From: Achromobacter animicus
GTDB lineage: Bacteria; Pseudomonadota; Gammaproteobacteria; Burkholderiales; Burkholderiaceae_B
Direction of reading: 5' to 3'
NCBI RefSeq assembly: GCF_902859585.1
Contig: NZ_CADIJM010000009.1
Span: 1-64,000 of the forward strand
Length of the DNA stretch: 64,000 bases
This document shows positions 8,638 to 16,979 of this stretch, piece by piece. A program made the position numbers and the translations under genes. The notes under the pieces are model-generated. The model saw nothing but the letters and a program-made list of their open reading frames with translations. It was not told the DNA's origin and did not search any database. Each line of letters opens with the position of its first letter. Position 1 is the stretch's first letter.

Positions 8638-8666
8638 TTGCACACATCAAAAAAAGTGTGCATAAT
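8638..8666 (+). promoter_or_regulatory. Sigma-70 promoter of tRNA-Leu copy 2
   Basis: TTGCAC (8638-8643), 17-base spacer, CATAAT (8661-8666), about 63 bases before the tRNA. It is a separate promoter from that of copy 1. Confidence 0.7.
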
Positions 8667-8728
8667 CTCGTTCCTCTGCTGCTGAACACGAAACGAAGCG
8701 AAAGCGACGCAACATGTGAAGCAACAGC

Positions 8729-8813
8729 GCCCAGGTGGCGGAATTGGTAGACGCGCACGGTTCAGGTCCGTGTGCCGCAAGGTGTGGAGGTTCGAGTCCT
8801 CTCCTGGGCACCA
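8729..8813 (+). tRNA. tRNA-Leu (anticodon CAG), copy 2
   Basis: This 85-nt tRNA is identical to copy 1, with its own promoter (8638-8666) and terminator (8854-8887). The flanks are unrelated to those of copy 1, so the identity is confined to the tRNA. Confidence 0.98.
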
Positions 8814-8853
8814 ATTACTACATCACGAGGTACCTGTCGTGATGCGCCAAAAG

Positions 8854-8887
8854 AAAAACCCCGAATGCGAAAGCGTTCGGGGTTTTT
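8854..8887 (+). terminator. Terminator after tRNA-Leu copy 2
   Basis: AACCCCGAATGC (8857-8868), tetraloop GAAA, GCGTTCGGGGTT (8873-8884), followed by TTT. The 12-bp stem includes one G-T pair and is flanked by A- and T-runs. Confidence 0.88.
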
Positions 8888-8918
8888 GCTTTGTGCGCGC
8901 GTTTTTGTTTTGCGTGCG

Positions 8919-8953
8919 CGGTTCTTTGGCACGGTTCTTTGGCGCGGTTCGTT
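8919..8953. repeat. 13-bp tandem repeat, about 2.6 copies
   Basis: CGGTTCTTTGGCA, CGGTTCTTTGGCG and a partial CGGTTCGTTG follow one another in the gap between tRNA-Leu copy 2 and the GNAT gene. No function is visible. Confidence 0.7.
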
Positions 8954-8989
8954 GTTTCGCAGGCGCGGCCTTTCGCTGTTCGCGGACTA

Positions 8990-9013
8990 CACCGCAGCCC
9001 ATCGGCTGCGGTG
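8990..9013 (-). terminator. Hairpin beyond the GNAT gene
   Basis: CACCGCAGCC (8990-8999), loop CATC, GGCTGCGGTG (9004-9013): a perfect 10-bp stem 17 bases past the GNAT stop. No T-run follows on the minus strand, so termination is uncertain. Confidence 0.4.
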
Positions 9014-9030
9014 CATGACCGGACAGCGCC

Positions 9031-9474
9031 CTACTTCAACGTGCGCGTCATCACCACGTGCGGAATGCCCGCCTCGACAAATTCCTCGCCTTCGGCCTTG
9101 AAGCCATGCGCCTCGTAAAAGCCTGCAGCATGCGTCTGCGCATGCAGCACCAGCATGCGATGGCCGTCGCCGTGGCCCTGGCCGATCAGCGCATCAAGCA
9201 ACTGTCCGCCCACGCCCATGCCGCGCGCCCGCTTGTGAACCGCCATTCGGCCGATGTGACCGTCGGGCAAGAGACGCCCCGTGCCCATCGGCGTGCCATC
9301 GGGCCCGTAAGCAACGGCATGCACGGACACGGCATCGTCGTCGTCCATCTCGATTTCCGGCGGTACGTTCTGCTCGACCACGAACACCGCATGGCGCACC
9401 GAATATGCATCGTCGCGCAAACGATCCCAGGTCCCCAGCGCGATACGCACCGTTGTTTGTCTATTGGCCGACAT
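9031..9474 (-). CDS. GNAT-family N-acetyltransferase (ElaA-like)
   Basis: This 147-residue acetyl-CoA-dependent acyltransferase has a single GNAT domain. The acetyl-CoA motif is GRMAVHKRARGMGVGGQLLDALI, carrying the R/Q-x-x-G-x-G/A turn. The N-terminal segment DAYSVRHAVFVVEQNVPPEIE and the C-terminal FYEAHGFKAEGEEFVEAGIPHVVM match the ElaA/YjcF-like subgroup. ATG at 9474 (MSANRQTT) is preferred because GGGGGAAGGA lies just before it; an in-frame TTG eight codons upstream would place that Shine-Dalgarno inside the gene. The substrate is not predictable. It stands alone between tRNA-Leu and a divergently oriented EamA transporter. Confidence 0.88.
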   Translation of the reverse strand: MSANRQTTVRIALGTWDRLRDDAYSVRHAVFVVEQNVPPEIEMDDDDAVSVHAVAYGPDGTPMGTGRLLPDGHIGRMAVHKRARGMGVGGQLLDALIGQGHGDGHRMLVLHAQTHAAGFYEAHGFKAEGEEFVEAGIPHVVMTRTLK

Positions 9475-9593
9475 GTCCTTCCCCCTACGTTGCAGCAAAT
9501 GAATAACTGAATCCTACGCCGCATTTTGGCAGGGATGAAGAACGCGCGAAAAGGGGTACGATCGCGGCTTGCCCTTGCCGCCCCTGGTCCGCC

Positions 9594-10496
9594 ATGACGC
9601 CTGCCGCACCCCCTGCCTGGTTGAAAGCCGCACCCGCGCTCTTTCTCGTGCTGTGGTCCAGCGGCTTCGTCGTATTGAAGGTGGGCCTGGCCTACGCCGA
9701 TCCGCTCACGTTTCTGGCGCTGCGCTACGCCTGTGTGCTGCTGATCCTGACCCCCCTGCTGCTCGCCCTTCGCCCGCCGCTCCCCACCCGCGCCAGCGCA
9801 TGGGGCCATCTGGCCATGGTCGGTTTGCTGTTGCAGGCCGGCTACTTCTGCTTCACCTACCTGTCGCTCAAGCAGGGCATGTCGGCGGGCGGGGTGGCCC
9901 TCATCACTTCACTTCAACCCATATTGATCGGACTGCTGGCGCCGGCCCTCGCGCATGAACGCGTCGACGCGCGGCGCTGGGCCGGATTGGCGCTGGGCGT
10001 GACGGGCGCCGCGCTGGTGATCGTGGCCAAGGCCTCGATCGATGTGCTGGCGCCATTGGGACTCACTTTCGCGGTCGGGGCCTTGCTGTGCCTGACCGGC
10101 GGCACGCTCTACGAAAAGCGCTTCGGCGCCCAGATCCATCCGGTCGCGTCCAACTTTGTCCAGTACGGCGTCGGACTTGCCGTGTCCGCGCCGCTGGCAT
10201 TTTGGCTGGAACCGATGCACATCGACTGGACGGGCCCGTTGCTGGGTTCGCTGGCGTATCTGGTGGTCGGCAATTCGCTCGTCGCCATTACCTTGCTGCT
10301 GGCCATGATCCGCCACGGCGAAGCATCGCGCGTGTCCGCGCTGTTTTTCCTGGTGCCGCCCTGCACGGCGATCATCGCGCTGCTGATCCTGCGCGAACCC
10401 ATCCCGCCGCTGGCCTGGCCCGGCATGGCGCTGGCCGCGCTGGGCATCCTGCTGGTCACGCGCAAAACCGGTAAGACCGGCGACGGCGGCAAGTAG
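9594..10496 (+). CDS. EamA-family (DMT) transporter
   Basis: This 300-residue inner-membrane protein has the drug/metabolite transporter fold: two EamA repeats and about ten predicted membrane helices. The first repeat contains LVLWSSGFVVLKVGL and FLALRYACVLL; the second ends in PIPPLAWPGMALAALGILLVTR, a typical end of an EamA repeat. A short charged tail (KTGKTGDGGK) follows. Members export amino acids, metabolites or nucleotide sugars; the substrate cannot be told here. It is followed 33 bases later by another transporter on the same strand, possibly co-transcribed. Confidence 0.9.
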   Translation: MTPAAPPAWLKAAPALFLVLWSSGFVVLKVGLAYADPLTFLALRYACVLLILTPLLLALRPPLPTRASAWGHLAMVGLLLQAGYFCFTYLSLKQGMSAGGVALITSLQPILIGLLAPALAHERVDARRWAGLALGVTGAALVIVAKASIDVLAPLGLTFAVGALLCLTGGTLYEKRFGAQIHPVASNFVQYGVGLAVSAPLAFWLEPMHIDWTGPLLGSLAYLVVGNSLVAITLLLAMIRHGEASRVSALFFLVPPCTAIIALLILREPIPPLAWPGMALAALGILLVTRKTGKTGDGGK

Positions 10497-10529
10497 AATG
10501 AGCGCCTTTCCGCCTTCGCGCCCTCGCCC

Positions 10530-11474
10530 ATGAACGCCGTCGTCACCGCCGCCCTGCCGGTCTTTGCGTTGATATTGACCGGGTGGCTGGCCGCCCGCTG
10601 GCGCATCCTGGGCACCAACGCGACCGACGCACTGAACCGCTACGTGGTGTACCTGTCCTTGCCCGCGCTGCTGTTCCGCGCCATGACGCAGGTGGATCTG
10701 GCGCACATGGCCCACTGGGGATTCGTTGGCGCATTCGCGGGCGGCGTCGCCATCACGTTCCTGGTGTCATTCGTGCCGCGCAAGCGCGGACCGCAGTCGC
10801 TGACCGACCGCAGCATCGAAGGCCTGGCGGCGTCCTACGCCAACGCCGGCTACATGGGCATTCCGCTATGCCTTGCGCTGCTGGGCGCCGACAGCCTGGC
10901 ACCCGCCACGTTCACCACCTTGCTGACCGCCAGTGTGCTCTTCGGCTTTGCCATCGCGCTGATCGAGTTCGACCGCCAGCAGACACCCAATCTACCCGCG
11001 ACGCTGCTCAAGGTGGGTCGCGCGCTGGTACGCAACCCGCTGCTCGCCGCCCCGGTTGTGGGTCTTGGCTGGGCCGCCACCGGCGTGGCGTTGCCCGAAG
11101 GCGTCGACCGCTATGTGGCCTTGCTGGGCGCATCGGCCAGTCCGTGTGCGCTGGTAACCATCGGCCTTTTTCTCGCGCAGACCGAAACCGCCAGTTCCGG
11201 TCCCGGCGTGTTGCGCCTGGTGCTGGGCAAGCTGCTGCTGCAGCCGGCCGCGACGGCGGTGCTGGCCTTCTACGTGTTCTCGATGCCGCCGCTGTGGGCC
11301 TGGACTGCGGTTCTGATGAGCGCGTTGCCCATCGGCACCGGCCCCTTCATGCTGGCCAAGATGTATGGGCGCGATGCCCGCGTCACGTCGCGCGCCATTC
11401 TCGTCAGCACCGTGGCGTCGGTGCTGACGGTCAGTCTGCTTGTGGCGTGGATCAGCGCGCATCCCGTCTCGTGA
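10530..11474 (+). CDS. AEC-family (auxin efflux carrier-type) transporter
   Basis: This 314-residue integral membrane protein belongs to the AEC/membrane-transport family, whose bacterial members move malonate, malate or other carboxylates. Features visible are the N-terminal ALPVFALILTGWLAARWRI, the conserved SYANAGYMGIPLCLALLG segment in the middle, and a second homologous half with LLQPAATAVLAFYVF and ALPIGTGPFMLAKMYG. About ten membrane helices in two inverted halves are expected. It lies 33 bases after the EamA gene. The substrate is unknown. Confidence 0.9.
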   Translation: MNAVVTAALPVFALILTGWLAARWRILGTNATDALNRYVVYLSLPALLFRAMTQVDLAHMAHWGFVGAFAGGVAITFLVSFVPRKRGPQSLTDRSIEGLAASYANAGYMGIPLCLALLGADSLAPATFTTLLTASVLFGFAIALIEFDRQQTPNLPATLLKVGRALVRNPLLAAPVVGLGWAATGVALPEGVDRYVALLGASASPCALVTIGLFLAQTETASSGPGVLRLVLGKLLLQPAATAVLAFYVFSMPPLWAWTAVLMSALPIGTGPFMLAKMYGRDARVTSRAILVSTVASVLTVSLLVAWISAHPVS

Positions 11475-11491
11475 ACGCGCGAGCACTTTAT

Positions 11492-11506
11492 ATAACCTGC
11501 AGTTAT
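11492..11506. promoter_or_regulatory. LysR-type box (T-N11-A) before the YeeE/YedE gene
   Basis: ATAAC-CTGCA-GTTAT is a perfect 5-5-5 inverted repeat with the T-N11-A spacing of LysR-type regulators. Its centre lies about 64 bases upstream of the start predicted from the promoter at 11529-11556, the usual place for an activator site. CysB or a CysB-like regulator is the obvious candidate for a sulfur transporter, but no regulator gene is adjacent. Confidence 0.5.
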
Positions 11507-11528
11507 CGTTAAAGCACAATTCCTTCGT

Positions 11529-11556
11529 TTGAGAAATTTAACGACAGGACTAGACT
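11529..11556 (+). promoter_or_regulatory. Candidate promoter of the YeeE/YedE gene
   Basis: TTGAGA (11529-11534), 16-base spacer, TAGACT (11551-11556). Start predicted near 11563, about 60 bases before the ATG. Confidence 0.55.
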
Positions 11557-11569
11557 GACGGCTATTCCC

Positions 11570-11600
11570 ACGGGTGCGACTACGCACCCGTTTGCATTTA
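11570..11600 (+). terminator. Hairpin in the 5' leader of the YeeE/YedE gene
   Basis: ACGGGTGCG (11570-11578), loop ACTA, CGCACCCGT (11583-11591), then TTGCATTT. It resembles a terminator and could end the AEC gene, but it lies downstream of the candidate promoter at 11529, so it may instead act as a leader attenuator or mRNA-stabilising hairpin. Confidence 0.55.
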
Positions 11601-11623
11601 CGTCTTGATCCTCGGGATTGCCC

Positions 11624-12847
11624 ATGAGCGCCAACGCTTCCTCCCTGCCCCTGTCCCCGGCCCTGCCGCCCATCCAGATCAACCGCAAGCCGCTGTGGAT
11701 CGCGCTGCTGCTGGTGCTGGCCGGCGCGCTGTATCTCAACCAGACCGTCAGCTGGCGCCAAGGCGCGCTGTGGGTGATCGGCGCGCTGCTCGGCGTCACG
11801 CTGTACCACGCCTCGTTTGGCTTCACGCAAGCCTGGCGCGTGTTCGTATCGGACCGCCGCGGCGCGGGCCTGCGCGCGCAGATGCTGATGCTGGCCGCGG
11901 GCGTGCTGCTGTTCTTCCCCTTCCTGGCCGCCGGCACGCTGTTCGGCCAGCCGGTCAACGGCTTCGTGTCGCCCCCGGGCGTGTCGGTCGTGCTGGGCGC
12001 ATTCCTGTTCGGCATCGGCATGCAATTGGGCGGCGGCTGCGCGTCGGGCACCCTCTTCGCGGTAGGCGGTGGCAACACCCGCATGGTGGTCACGCTGCTG
12101 TTCTTCATCGTGGGTTCGGTCATCGCCACAGCCAACTTCGGCTGGTGGTCCAGCCTGCCCGCACTGGCGCCCACCTCGCTCATCAAGACCTGGGGCCTGG
12201 CGCCCGCCATCCTCGCCAACCTGGCCGTCTTTGCCCTGATCGCATGGATCGCCACCGTGCTGGAAAAGCGCCGCCACGGCCACGTCATTTCCTTTGCATC
12301 GCGCACCGCTCGCCCGGCCTCGTTGCTGCAGGGCCCGTGGCCGCTCATCTGGGGCGGCGTGGCGCTGGTCGTGCTGAACTTCGCGACGCTGGCGCTGGCC
12401 GGTCGCCCGTGGGGCATCACGTCGGCATTCGCGTTGTGGGGCGCCAAGGCGCTGGATGCGGTGGGCGGCGACGTCGCCACCTGGGCCTATTGGGCCAAGC
12501 AGCCGTCCCTGGCCGCGCCGCTGCGCCAGGACGTCACGACCGTCATGGACATCGGCCTCATGCTGGGCGCACTGGCCGCCGCCAGCGCGGCGGGCAAGTT
12601 CGCGCCCGTCTGGAAGGTGCCGGCGCGTTCGCTCGCCGGTGCGGTAATCGGCGGCCTGCTGCTCGGCTACGGTGCGCGCCTGGCCTTCGGCTGCAACATC
12701 GGCGCCTACTTCAGCGGCATCCTGTCGGGCAGCCTGCATGCCTGGCTGTGGCTGCCTGCCGCCTTCGCCGGCAGCGCGCTGGGCGTGCGCCTGCGTCCGC
12801 TGTTCGGCCTGGCCGTCGAGAAGACGCCCTCGGCGTCCAGTTGCTGA
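11624..12847 (+). CDS. YeeE/YedE (TsuA-like) sulfur-compound transporter
   Basis: This 407-residue membrane protein has two homologous halves of the YeeE/YedE family; the studied member TsuA imports thiosulfate through conserved cysteines. The two family cysteine motifs are present as QLGGGCASGTLF in the first half and AFGCNIGAYFSG near the C-terminus. About ten membrane segments are visible. ATG at 11624 (MSANASS) is chosen over an in-frame TTG two codons earlier. A LysR-type box, a promoter and a leader hairpin precede it, and a strong terminator follows, so it is a single-gene unit. No TusA/TsuB partner is adjacent. Thiosulfate as substrate is inference. Confidence 0.88.
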   Translation: MSANASSLPLSPALPPIQINRKPLWIALLLVLAGALYLNQTVSWRQGALWVIGALLGVTLYHASFGFTQAWRVFVSDRRGAGLRAQMLMLAAGVLLFFPFLAAGTLFGQPVNGFVSPPGVSVVLGAFLFGIGMQLGGGCASGTLFAVGGGNTRMVVTLLFFIVGSVIATANFGWWSSLPALAPTSLIKTWGLAPAILANLAVFALIAWIATVLEKRRHGHVISFASRTARPASLLQGPWPLIWGGVALVVLNFATLALAGRPWGITSAFALWGAKALDAVGGDVATWAYWAKQPSLAAPLRQDVTTVMDIGLMLGALAAASAAGKFAPVWKVPARSLAGAVIGGLLLGYGARLAFGCNIGAYFSGILSGSLHAWLWLPAAFAGSALGVRLRPLFGLAVEKTPSASSC

Positions 12848-12864
12848 GAAACTGTGTTCCAACA

Positions 12865-12896
12865 ATGGCCTCCTGATGCAGGAGGCCATTTTTTTT
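12865..12896 (+). terminator. Strong terminator after the YeeE/YedE gene
   Basis: ATGGCCTCCTG (12865-12875), loop ATG, CAGGAGGCCAT (12879-12889), then eight Ts: an 11-bp perfect stem. Confidence 0.93.
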
Positions 12897-13047
12897 GGCT
12901 CGCCGTAACGCCAGCAACCATGCGGGTTTCGGCGCGCCGCATGGCTGCGCGAGACCCGCGGCACCACGCGCATGTGGGGCGCGCCATTCATCCGCCAGAC
13001 GGCCGCGCTGGTGTATGGTGGCTCCATTCCGAAATACGGAGATGCAC

Positions 13048-14715
13048 ATGAACTGGATAGCCGGCCGCTTCACGGCCTTTTTCCTGACATTGGCCGGCGC
13101 GGTGATCACCGCCGTCCTGGCCGCCACCGCATCCTTGTGGTGGCTTGCCGCAGCAGTGCCGCTGGCGCTGCTGGGCGCATTGGGCGTGTACGACCTGATC
13201 CAGCCGCGCCACGCCATTCGCCGCAACTATCCGGTGCTGGGCAACCTGCGCTTTCTGTTCGAATTCATCCGCCCCGAGATCCGCCAGTATTTCCTGGAAG
13301 ACGACACGCAGGCCTCGCCGTTCTCGCGCGCGCAACGCTCCATCGTGTATCAGCGCGCCAAGCGCGAGATCGACAAGCGCCCCTTCGGCACCCAGGAAGA
13401 CGTCTACGGCGACCGCTACGAATGGATCAACCATTCCATGTCGCCCTCACACATCAACGACACCGACTTTCGCGTGACCGTCGGCGGGCCTGATTGCACG
13501 CAGCCTTATTCCATGTCGGTGTTCAACGTATCGGCCATGAGCTTTGGCGCGCTGTCGGCCAACGCGGTGCTGGCCCTGAACGAAGGCGCACGGCAAGGCG
13601 ACTTCGCGCACGACACGGGCGAAGGCGGCATCAGCCGCTACCATCGCCAGCCCGGCGGCAGCCTGGTGTGGAACATCGGTTCGGGCTACTTCGGGTGCCG
13701 CGACGAGCACGGCGCGTTCTCGGAAGAAGCCTTCGTGCGCAACGCCTGTACGCCGCAGGTCAAGATGATCGAGATCAAGCTGTCGCAAGGCGCCAAGCCC
13801 GGCCACGGCGGCATCCTGCCGGCGGGCAAGGTGACGATCGAGATCGCCGAAGCGCGCGGCGTGGCGCCCTGGCAGGACTGCAACTCGCCGGCCAGCCATT
13901 CCGCGTTCGACAGCCCCATCGGCCTCATGAAGTTCGTGGCGCGCCTGCGCGAGCTTTCGGGCGGCAAACCGGTCGGCTTCAAGTTCTGCGTGGGGCATCC
14001 GTGGGAATGGTTCGCCATCGTCAAGGCCATGCTGGAAACCGGCATCACGCCCGATTTCATCGTGGTGGACGGCGCGGAAGGCGGCACGGGCGCGGCGCCC
14101 GTCGAATTCGTGGATCACGTCGGCACGCCGCTGCGCGAGGCGCTGCGCCTGGTGCACAACACGCTGATCGGCGTGAACCTGCGCGACCGCATCAAACTCG
14201 GCGCGTCGGGCAAGATCATCACCGCCTTCGACATGGCGCGCGTGATGGCGATGGGCGCGGACTGGTGCAACGCCGCGCGCGGCTTCATGTTCGCCATCGG
14301 CTGCATCCAGGCCCAGGCCTGCCACACCGGCAAGTGCCCCACCGGCGTCACCACGCAGGACCCGTTGCGGCAACGCGCGCTGGTTGTGCCGGACAAGGCG
14401 CAGCGCGTGGCGAACTTCCACAAGAACACGCTGCACGCGCTTGCCGAACTGCTGGCCGCGGCAGGCCTGACCCACCCCAGCCAACTGCGTCCTCACCATA
14501 TCGCGCGCCGCATCTCGCCCAGCGAGATTCGCCTTCTGTCCGCGCTGTTTCCGGAACTGGCGCCCGGCGAACTGCTGCGCGGTGAATTCCGGCATCAGGT
14601 CTTTCGCGCAGGCTGGGCGATGGCGCAGGCGCAGTCGTTCCAGCCCACGCACGACATCACCACCGCGCTCGCGCGCGAGCACGCCGCCCAGGCCGCCGCA
14701 GCCGGCAATTCCTGA
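13048..14715 (+). CDS. FMN-binding glutamate synthase family protein
   Basis: This 555-residue protein has two N-terminal membrane helices (about 6-42) followed by the FMN/iron-sulfur central domain of glutamate synthase. Conserved parts are MSVFNVSAMSFGALS, the substrate segment KLSQGAKPGHGGILPAGKVT, the FMN phosphate loop VDGAEGGTGAAP, and the 3Fe-4S cysteines C419, C425 and C430 in CIQAQACHTGKCP. The glutaminase domain of GltB is absent, so it is not a full glutamate synthase; the reaction of these membrane-linked paralogues is not established. ATG at 13048 has GGAG seven bases upstream. It stands alone between oppositely oriented neighbours. Confidence 0.88.
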   Translation: MNWIAGRFTAFFLTLAGAVITAVLAATASLWWLAAAVPLALLGALGVYDLIQPRHAIRRNYPVLGNLRFLFEFIRPEIRQYFLEDDTQASPFSRAQRSIVYQRAKREIDKRPFGTQEDVYGDRYEWINHSMSPSHINDTDFRVTVGGPDCTQPYSMSVFNVSAMSFGALSANAVLALNEGARQGDFAHDTGEGGISRYHRQPGGSLVWNIGSGYFGCRDEHGAFSEEAFVRNACTPQVKMIEIKLSQGAKPGHGGILPAGKVTIEIAEARGVAPWQDCNSPASHSAFDSPIGLMKFVARLRELSGGKPVGFKFCVGHPWEWFAIVKAMLETGITPDFIVVDGAEGGTGAAPVEFVDHVGTPLREALRLVHNTLIGVNLRDRIKLGASGKIITAFDMARVMAMGADWCNAARGFMFAIGCIQAQACHTGKCPTGVTTQDPLRQRALVVPDKAQRVANFHKNTLHALAELLAAAGLTHPSQLRPHHIARRISPSEIRLLSALFPELAPGELLRGEFRHQVFRAGWAMAQAQSFQPTHDITTALAREHAAQAAAAGNS

Positions 14716-14773
14716 GCGGCGCGGCGGGCGGGCCTGTCGCAGCACATCGCGCCAAGCCCGCCTGCCGCGTTCG

Positions 14774-16264
14774 CTACAGCCAGCGCTCGAACATGCGCGA
14801 GAACGACTCCATGAAGCGGTCGTCCAGGCCGCGCTCCTTCCAGGCCTCGGGCGTGATCTGCACGGCATCGGCCACATCGCGCTGGAACAGCGCTTCCATC
14901 TCGGCCGCGAACTCGGGGCCCAGCACCACCGCGTTGATCTCATAGTTCAGCGCAAAGCTGCGCCAATCCATGTTGCTGGAACCGACGGTCGACCAGACGC
15001 CGTCGACCACCGCCGTCTTCGCGTGCAGCAGCGCGTCACGCCGTTCGTAGATCTTCACGCCGGCACGCAGCAGATCGGTGTAGTGAGACCGCCCCGCGTG
15101 GAACACCAGCGACGAGTCGCTGAATCCCGGCAGCACCAGCACCACGTCCACGCCCCGCCGCGCCGCCGACTGCAACACCTCGATGAACGCAGGGTCCGGC
15201 ACGAAGTACGCCATCGTGATGTGGATGGATTTCTGCGCACTTTCGAACGCGGACATCAGCGTCAGATAGACCGTATAGCCGTCGCTGCGATCGGGCTGGT
15301 TGGCCAGGATGCGGACCGTGGTGTTGCCGACGGGCGGCGCGACCTGCGAATCGCCGCCCTTGATGGGCTCCTTCGCCTGCGACGCCCAACCCGTCTGCAA
15401 CACCTGCTCCAGTTCGGCGACCGCCGGGCCTTCGATGCGCAGATGCGTGTCGCGCCAGGGCGCGGAATCGGCGTCTTCCGGCGGGTCGCCCGCCTTATCG
15501 CCGGAGCCGCCCCCCGAGCCGCCGCCCGAGCCCGAGCCGCCCCCGCCGGAGAACGACGACGACTCGTACACGCTGCTGACGTTGATGCCGCCCAGGTAGC
15601 CCACCTTGCCGTCAACGACCAGCACCTTGCGGTGATTGCGCTGGTTCGGCGACCAGCCAGCCCGGGCGTTGACCGGATTGACGGGATTGAAGACGGCCAC
15701 CTGAACGCCCGCATCGCGCATCCGCTGGAACAACGCATCGGGCGTCTTGATCGTCCCGACCGCGTCCACCATCAATGAGACCTCGGCGCCCCGGTTGCGC
15801 GCCGCGATCAACGCCTCGGCAAAGCGCTGGCCTTCGGCGTCGTCGTCGAAGATGTAGGTTTCCATGTGGACGTAGCGGCGCGCCTGGCCAATGGACTGCA
15901 GCATCGCCTTGTACGTGCTGGGGCCGTCGGCCAGCAGACGCACGCGGTTGCCTTTGACCAGCGGCGCGCCGCTGACCGCCTGTTCAACTGCCAGGTGCCT
16001 GGCAAGGAAGTCGTCCTTCGGTGTTTGAGGGTCCGCAGCAATGCCTTGCCCGCGACGGTAACTGTCCTGCGCGGCATCCGCGGACAGGCCCGCCTGCGAG
16101 GCGCGCGCGTGCCGTTCCTGCGCGTCGGGGACGCTGGCGCAGGCGGCGAGCACGGACGCGACGCACGCAAACAGCACGGCGCGCGCCCACCGGCGCGCGT
16201 CGACCGTCAGTTTGTGCAAGGTATTGTGCGGCCCACCCCGGCTCTCGGCCGGTAATGGGCTCAT
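14774..16264 (-). CDS. Phospholipase D-family lipoprotein (cardiolipin synthase-like)
   Basis: This 496-residue protein carries two HxKxxxxD catalytic motifs: H211-R-K-V-L-V-V-D and H414-A-K-T-A-V-V-D, each followed by a Gly/Ser-Asn turn, as in ClsB/ClsC-type cardiolipin synthases. The N-terminus has a lipobox, L39-A-A-C42, so it is probably a lipoprotein anchored on the outer face of the inner membrane or in the outer membrane. A Gly/Ser-rich insertion at about 240-257 sits between the first motif and the middle of the protein and looks like a flexible linker. The substrate (phosphatidylglycerol or another phospholipid) is inferred from family. The DUF883 gene precedes it, separated by 9 bases. 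Confidence 0.88.
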   Translation of the reverse strand: MSPLPAESRGGPHNTLHKLTVDARRWARAVLFACVASVLAACASVPDAQERHARASQAGLSADAAQDSYRRGQGIAADPQTPKDDFLARHLAVEQAVSGAPLVKGNRVRLLADGPSTYKAMLQSIGQARRYVHMETYIFDDDAEGQRFAEALIAARNRGAEVSLMVDAVGTIKTPDALFQRMRDAGVQVAVFNPVNPVNARAGWSPNQRNHRKVLVVDGKVGYLGGINVSSVYESSSFSGGGGSGSGGGSGGGSGDKAGDPPEDADSAPWRDTHLRIEGPAVAELEQVLQTGWASQAKEPIKGGDSQVAPPVGNTTVRILANQPDRSDGYTVYLTLMSAFESAQKSIHITMAYFVPDPAFIEVLQSAARRGVDVVLVLPGFSDSSLVFHAGRSHYTDLLRAGVKIYERRDALLHAKTAVVDGVWSTVGSSNMDWRSFALNYEINAVVLGPEFAAEMEALFQRDVADAVQITPEAWKERGLDDRFMESFSRMFERWL

Positions 16265-16273
16265 GATGCGCCT

Positions 16274-16609
16274 CTAGCGTCGATTGCCTGCCACGAAAAT
16301 GCAGCCGAGCACGGCGCCCACCAGCGCCGCCACGCCGACCGACTTCCACGCATTCTCATGCACGTACTCGTCCGCGTAAGCGGTGGCCCGGCGGGCCCGT
16401 TCGCGCGCGACGACTTCCCAGCCGCCCGCGGATTCACGCGCATCGGCGAGTTGGCGCTTCAGGCGTGCACGCGCCGATTCGATTTCGGAGCCCGTATACG
16501 ACGCAGTCGAACGCAAGAGGTCTTCCGTTCCGGCGAGCAGCTCGTGGAAGCTGTCATTCACGCGTTCACGATGCAAAGCCATTTCAGCGCGCTGGTGCTT
16601 TCGATTCAT
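16274..16609 (-). CDS. DUF883 (ElaB/YqjD-type) membrane-anchored protein
   Basis: This 111-residue protein fits the DUF883 family: a charged helical N-terminal part (about 1-85, rich in Arg, Glu and Ala) and one C-terminal helix SVGVAALVGAVLGCIFVAGNRR. E. coli homologues tether ribosomes to the inner membrane in stationary phase. ATG at 16609 (MNRKHQRAEM) is chosen because AAGGAG stands eight bases upstream; the frame is open further but reads as non-coding. Its stop is only 9 bases ahead of the phospholipase D-type gene, suggesting one transcript. Confidence 0.85.
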   Translation of the reverse strand: MNRKHQRAEMALHRERVNDSFHELLAGTEDLLRSTASYTGSEIESARARLKRQLADARESAGGWEVVARERARRATAYADEYVHENAWKSVGVAALVGAVLGCIFVAGNRR

Positions 16610-16979
16610 GGTAGCTCCTTGTTTTTTTTGGACCGTACCCGCGACACCACCATTGCCTGATGCAACGCAGCATCGCCAGGACTGCGGGACACATCGTTCC
16701 GCATGGCCGAAGCCCCATTGTCCATAGCAACGGCCATAACTGCCCGAGCTTTCGCAACCAGCCGTAAACCGATATTTCAGCGGCGCGAAACTTGCTGATG
16801 GCGCTGTCTGGCCCGTGCCCAAGGTGAGGCAAACACCTTGTCGCTTCCGGCCAAACGCGTTTTCGATTTCGTAAAAGTCCATTGCATTCAGAGGCTTGGC
16901 GCTTGACACCCGAACCCCCTCGGCCGCCACAATAGGTCTTCGCAATGCGCTTCAACCGCCCCAAAAAGGAACTGAACGC
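16610..16979. other. Divergent promoter region between DUF883 gene and egtD
   Basis: These 370 bases separate two divergent units. No gene is supported. A TTGACA at 16903-16908 faces egtD, but no good -10 lies at 16-18 bases from it. No repeat or strong hairpin stands out. Confidence 0.4.
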
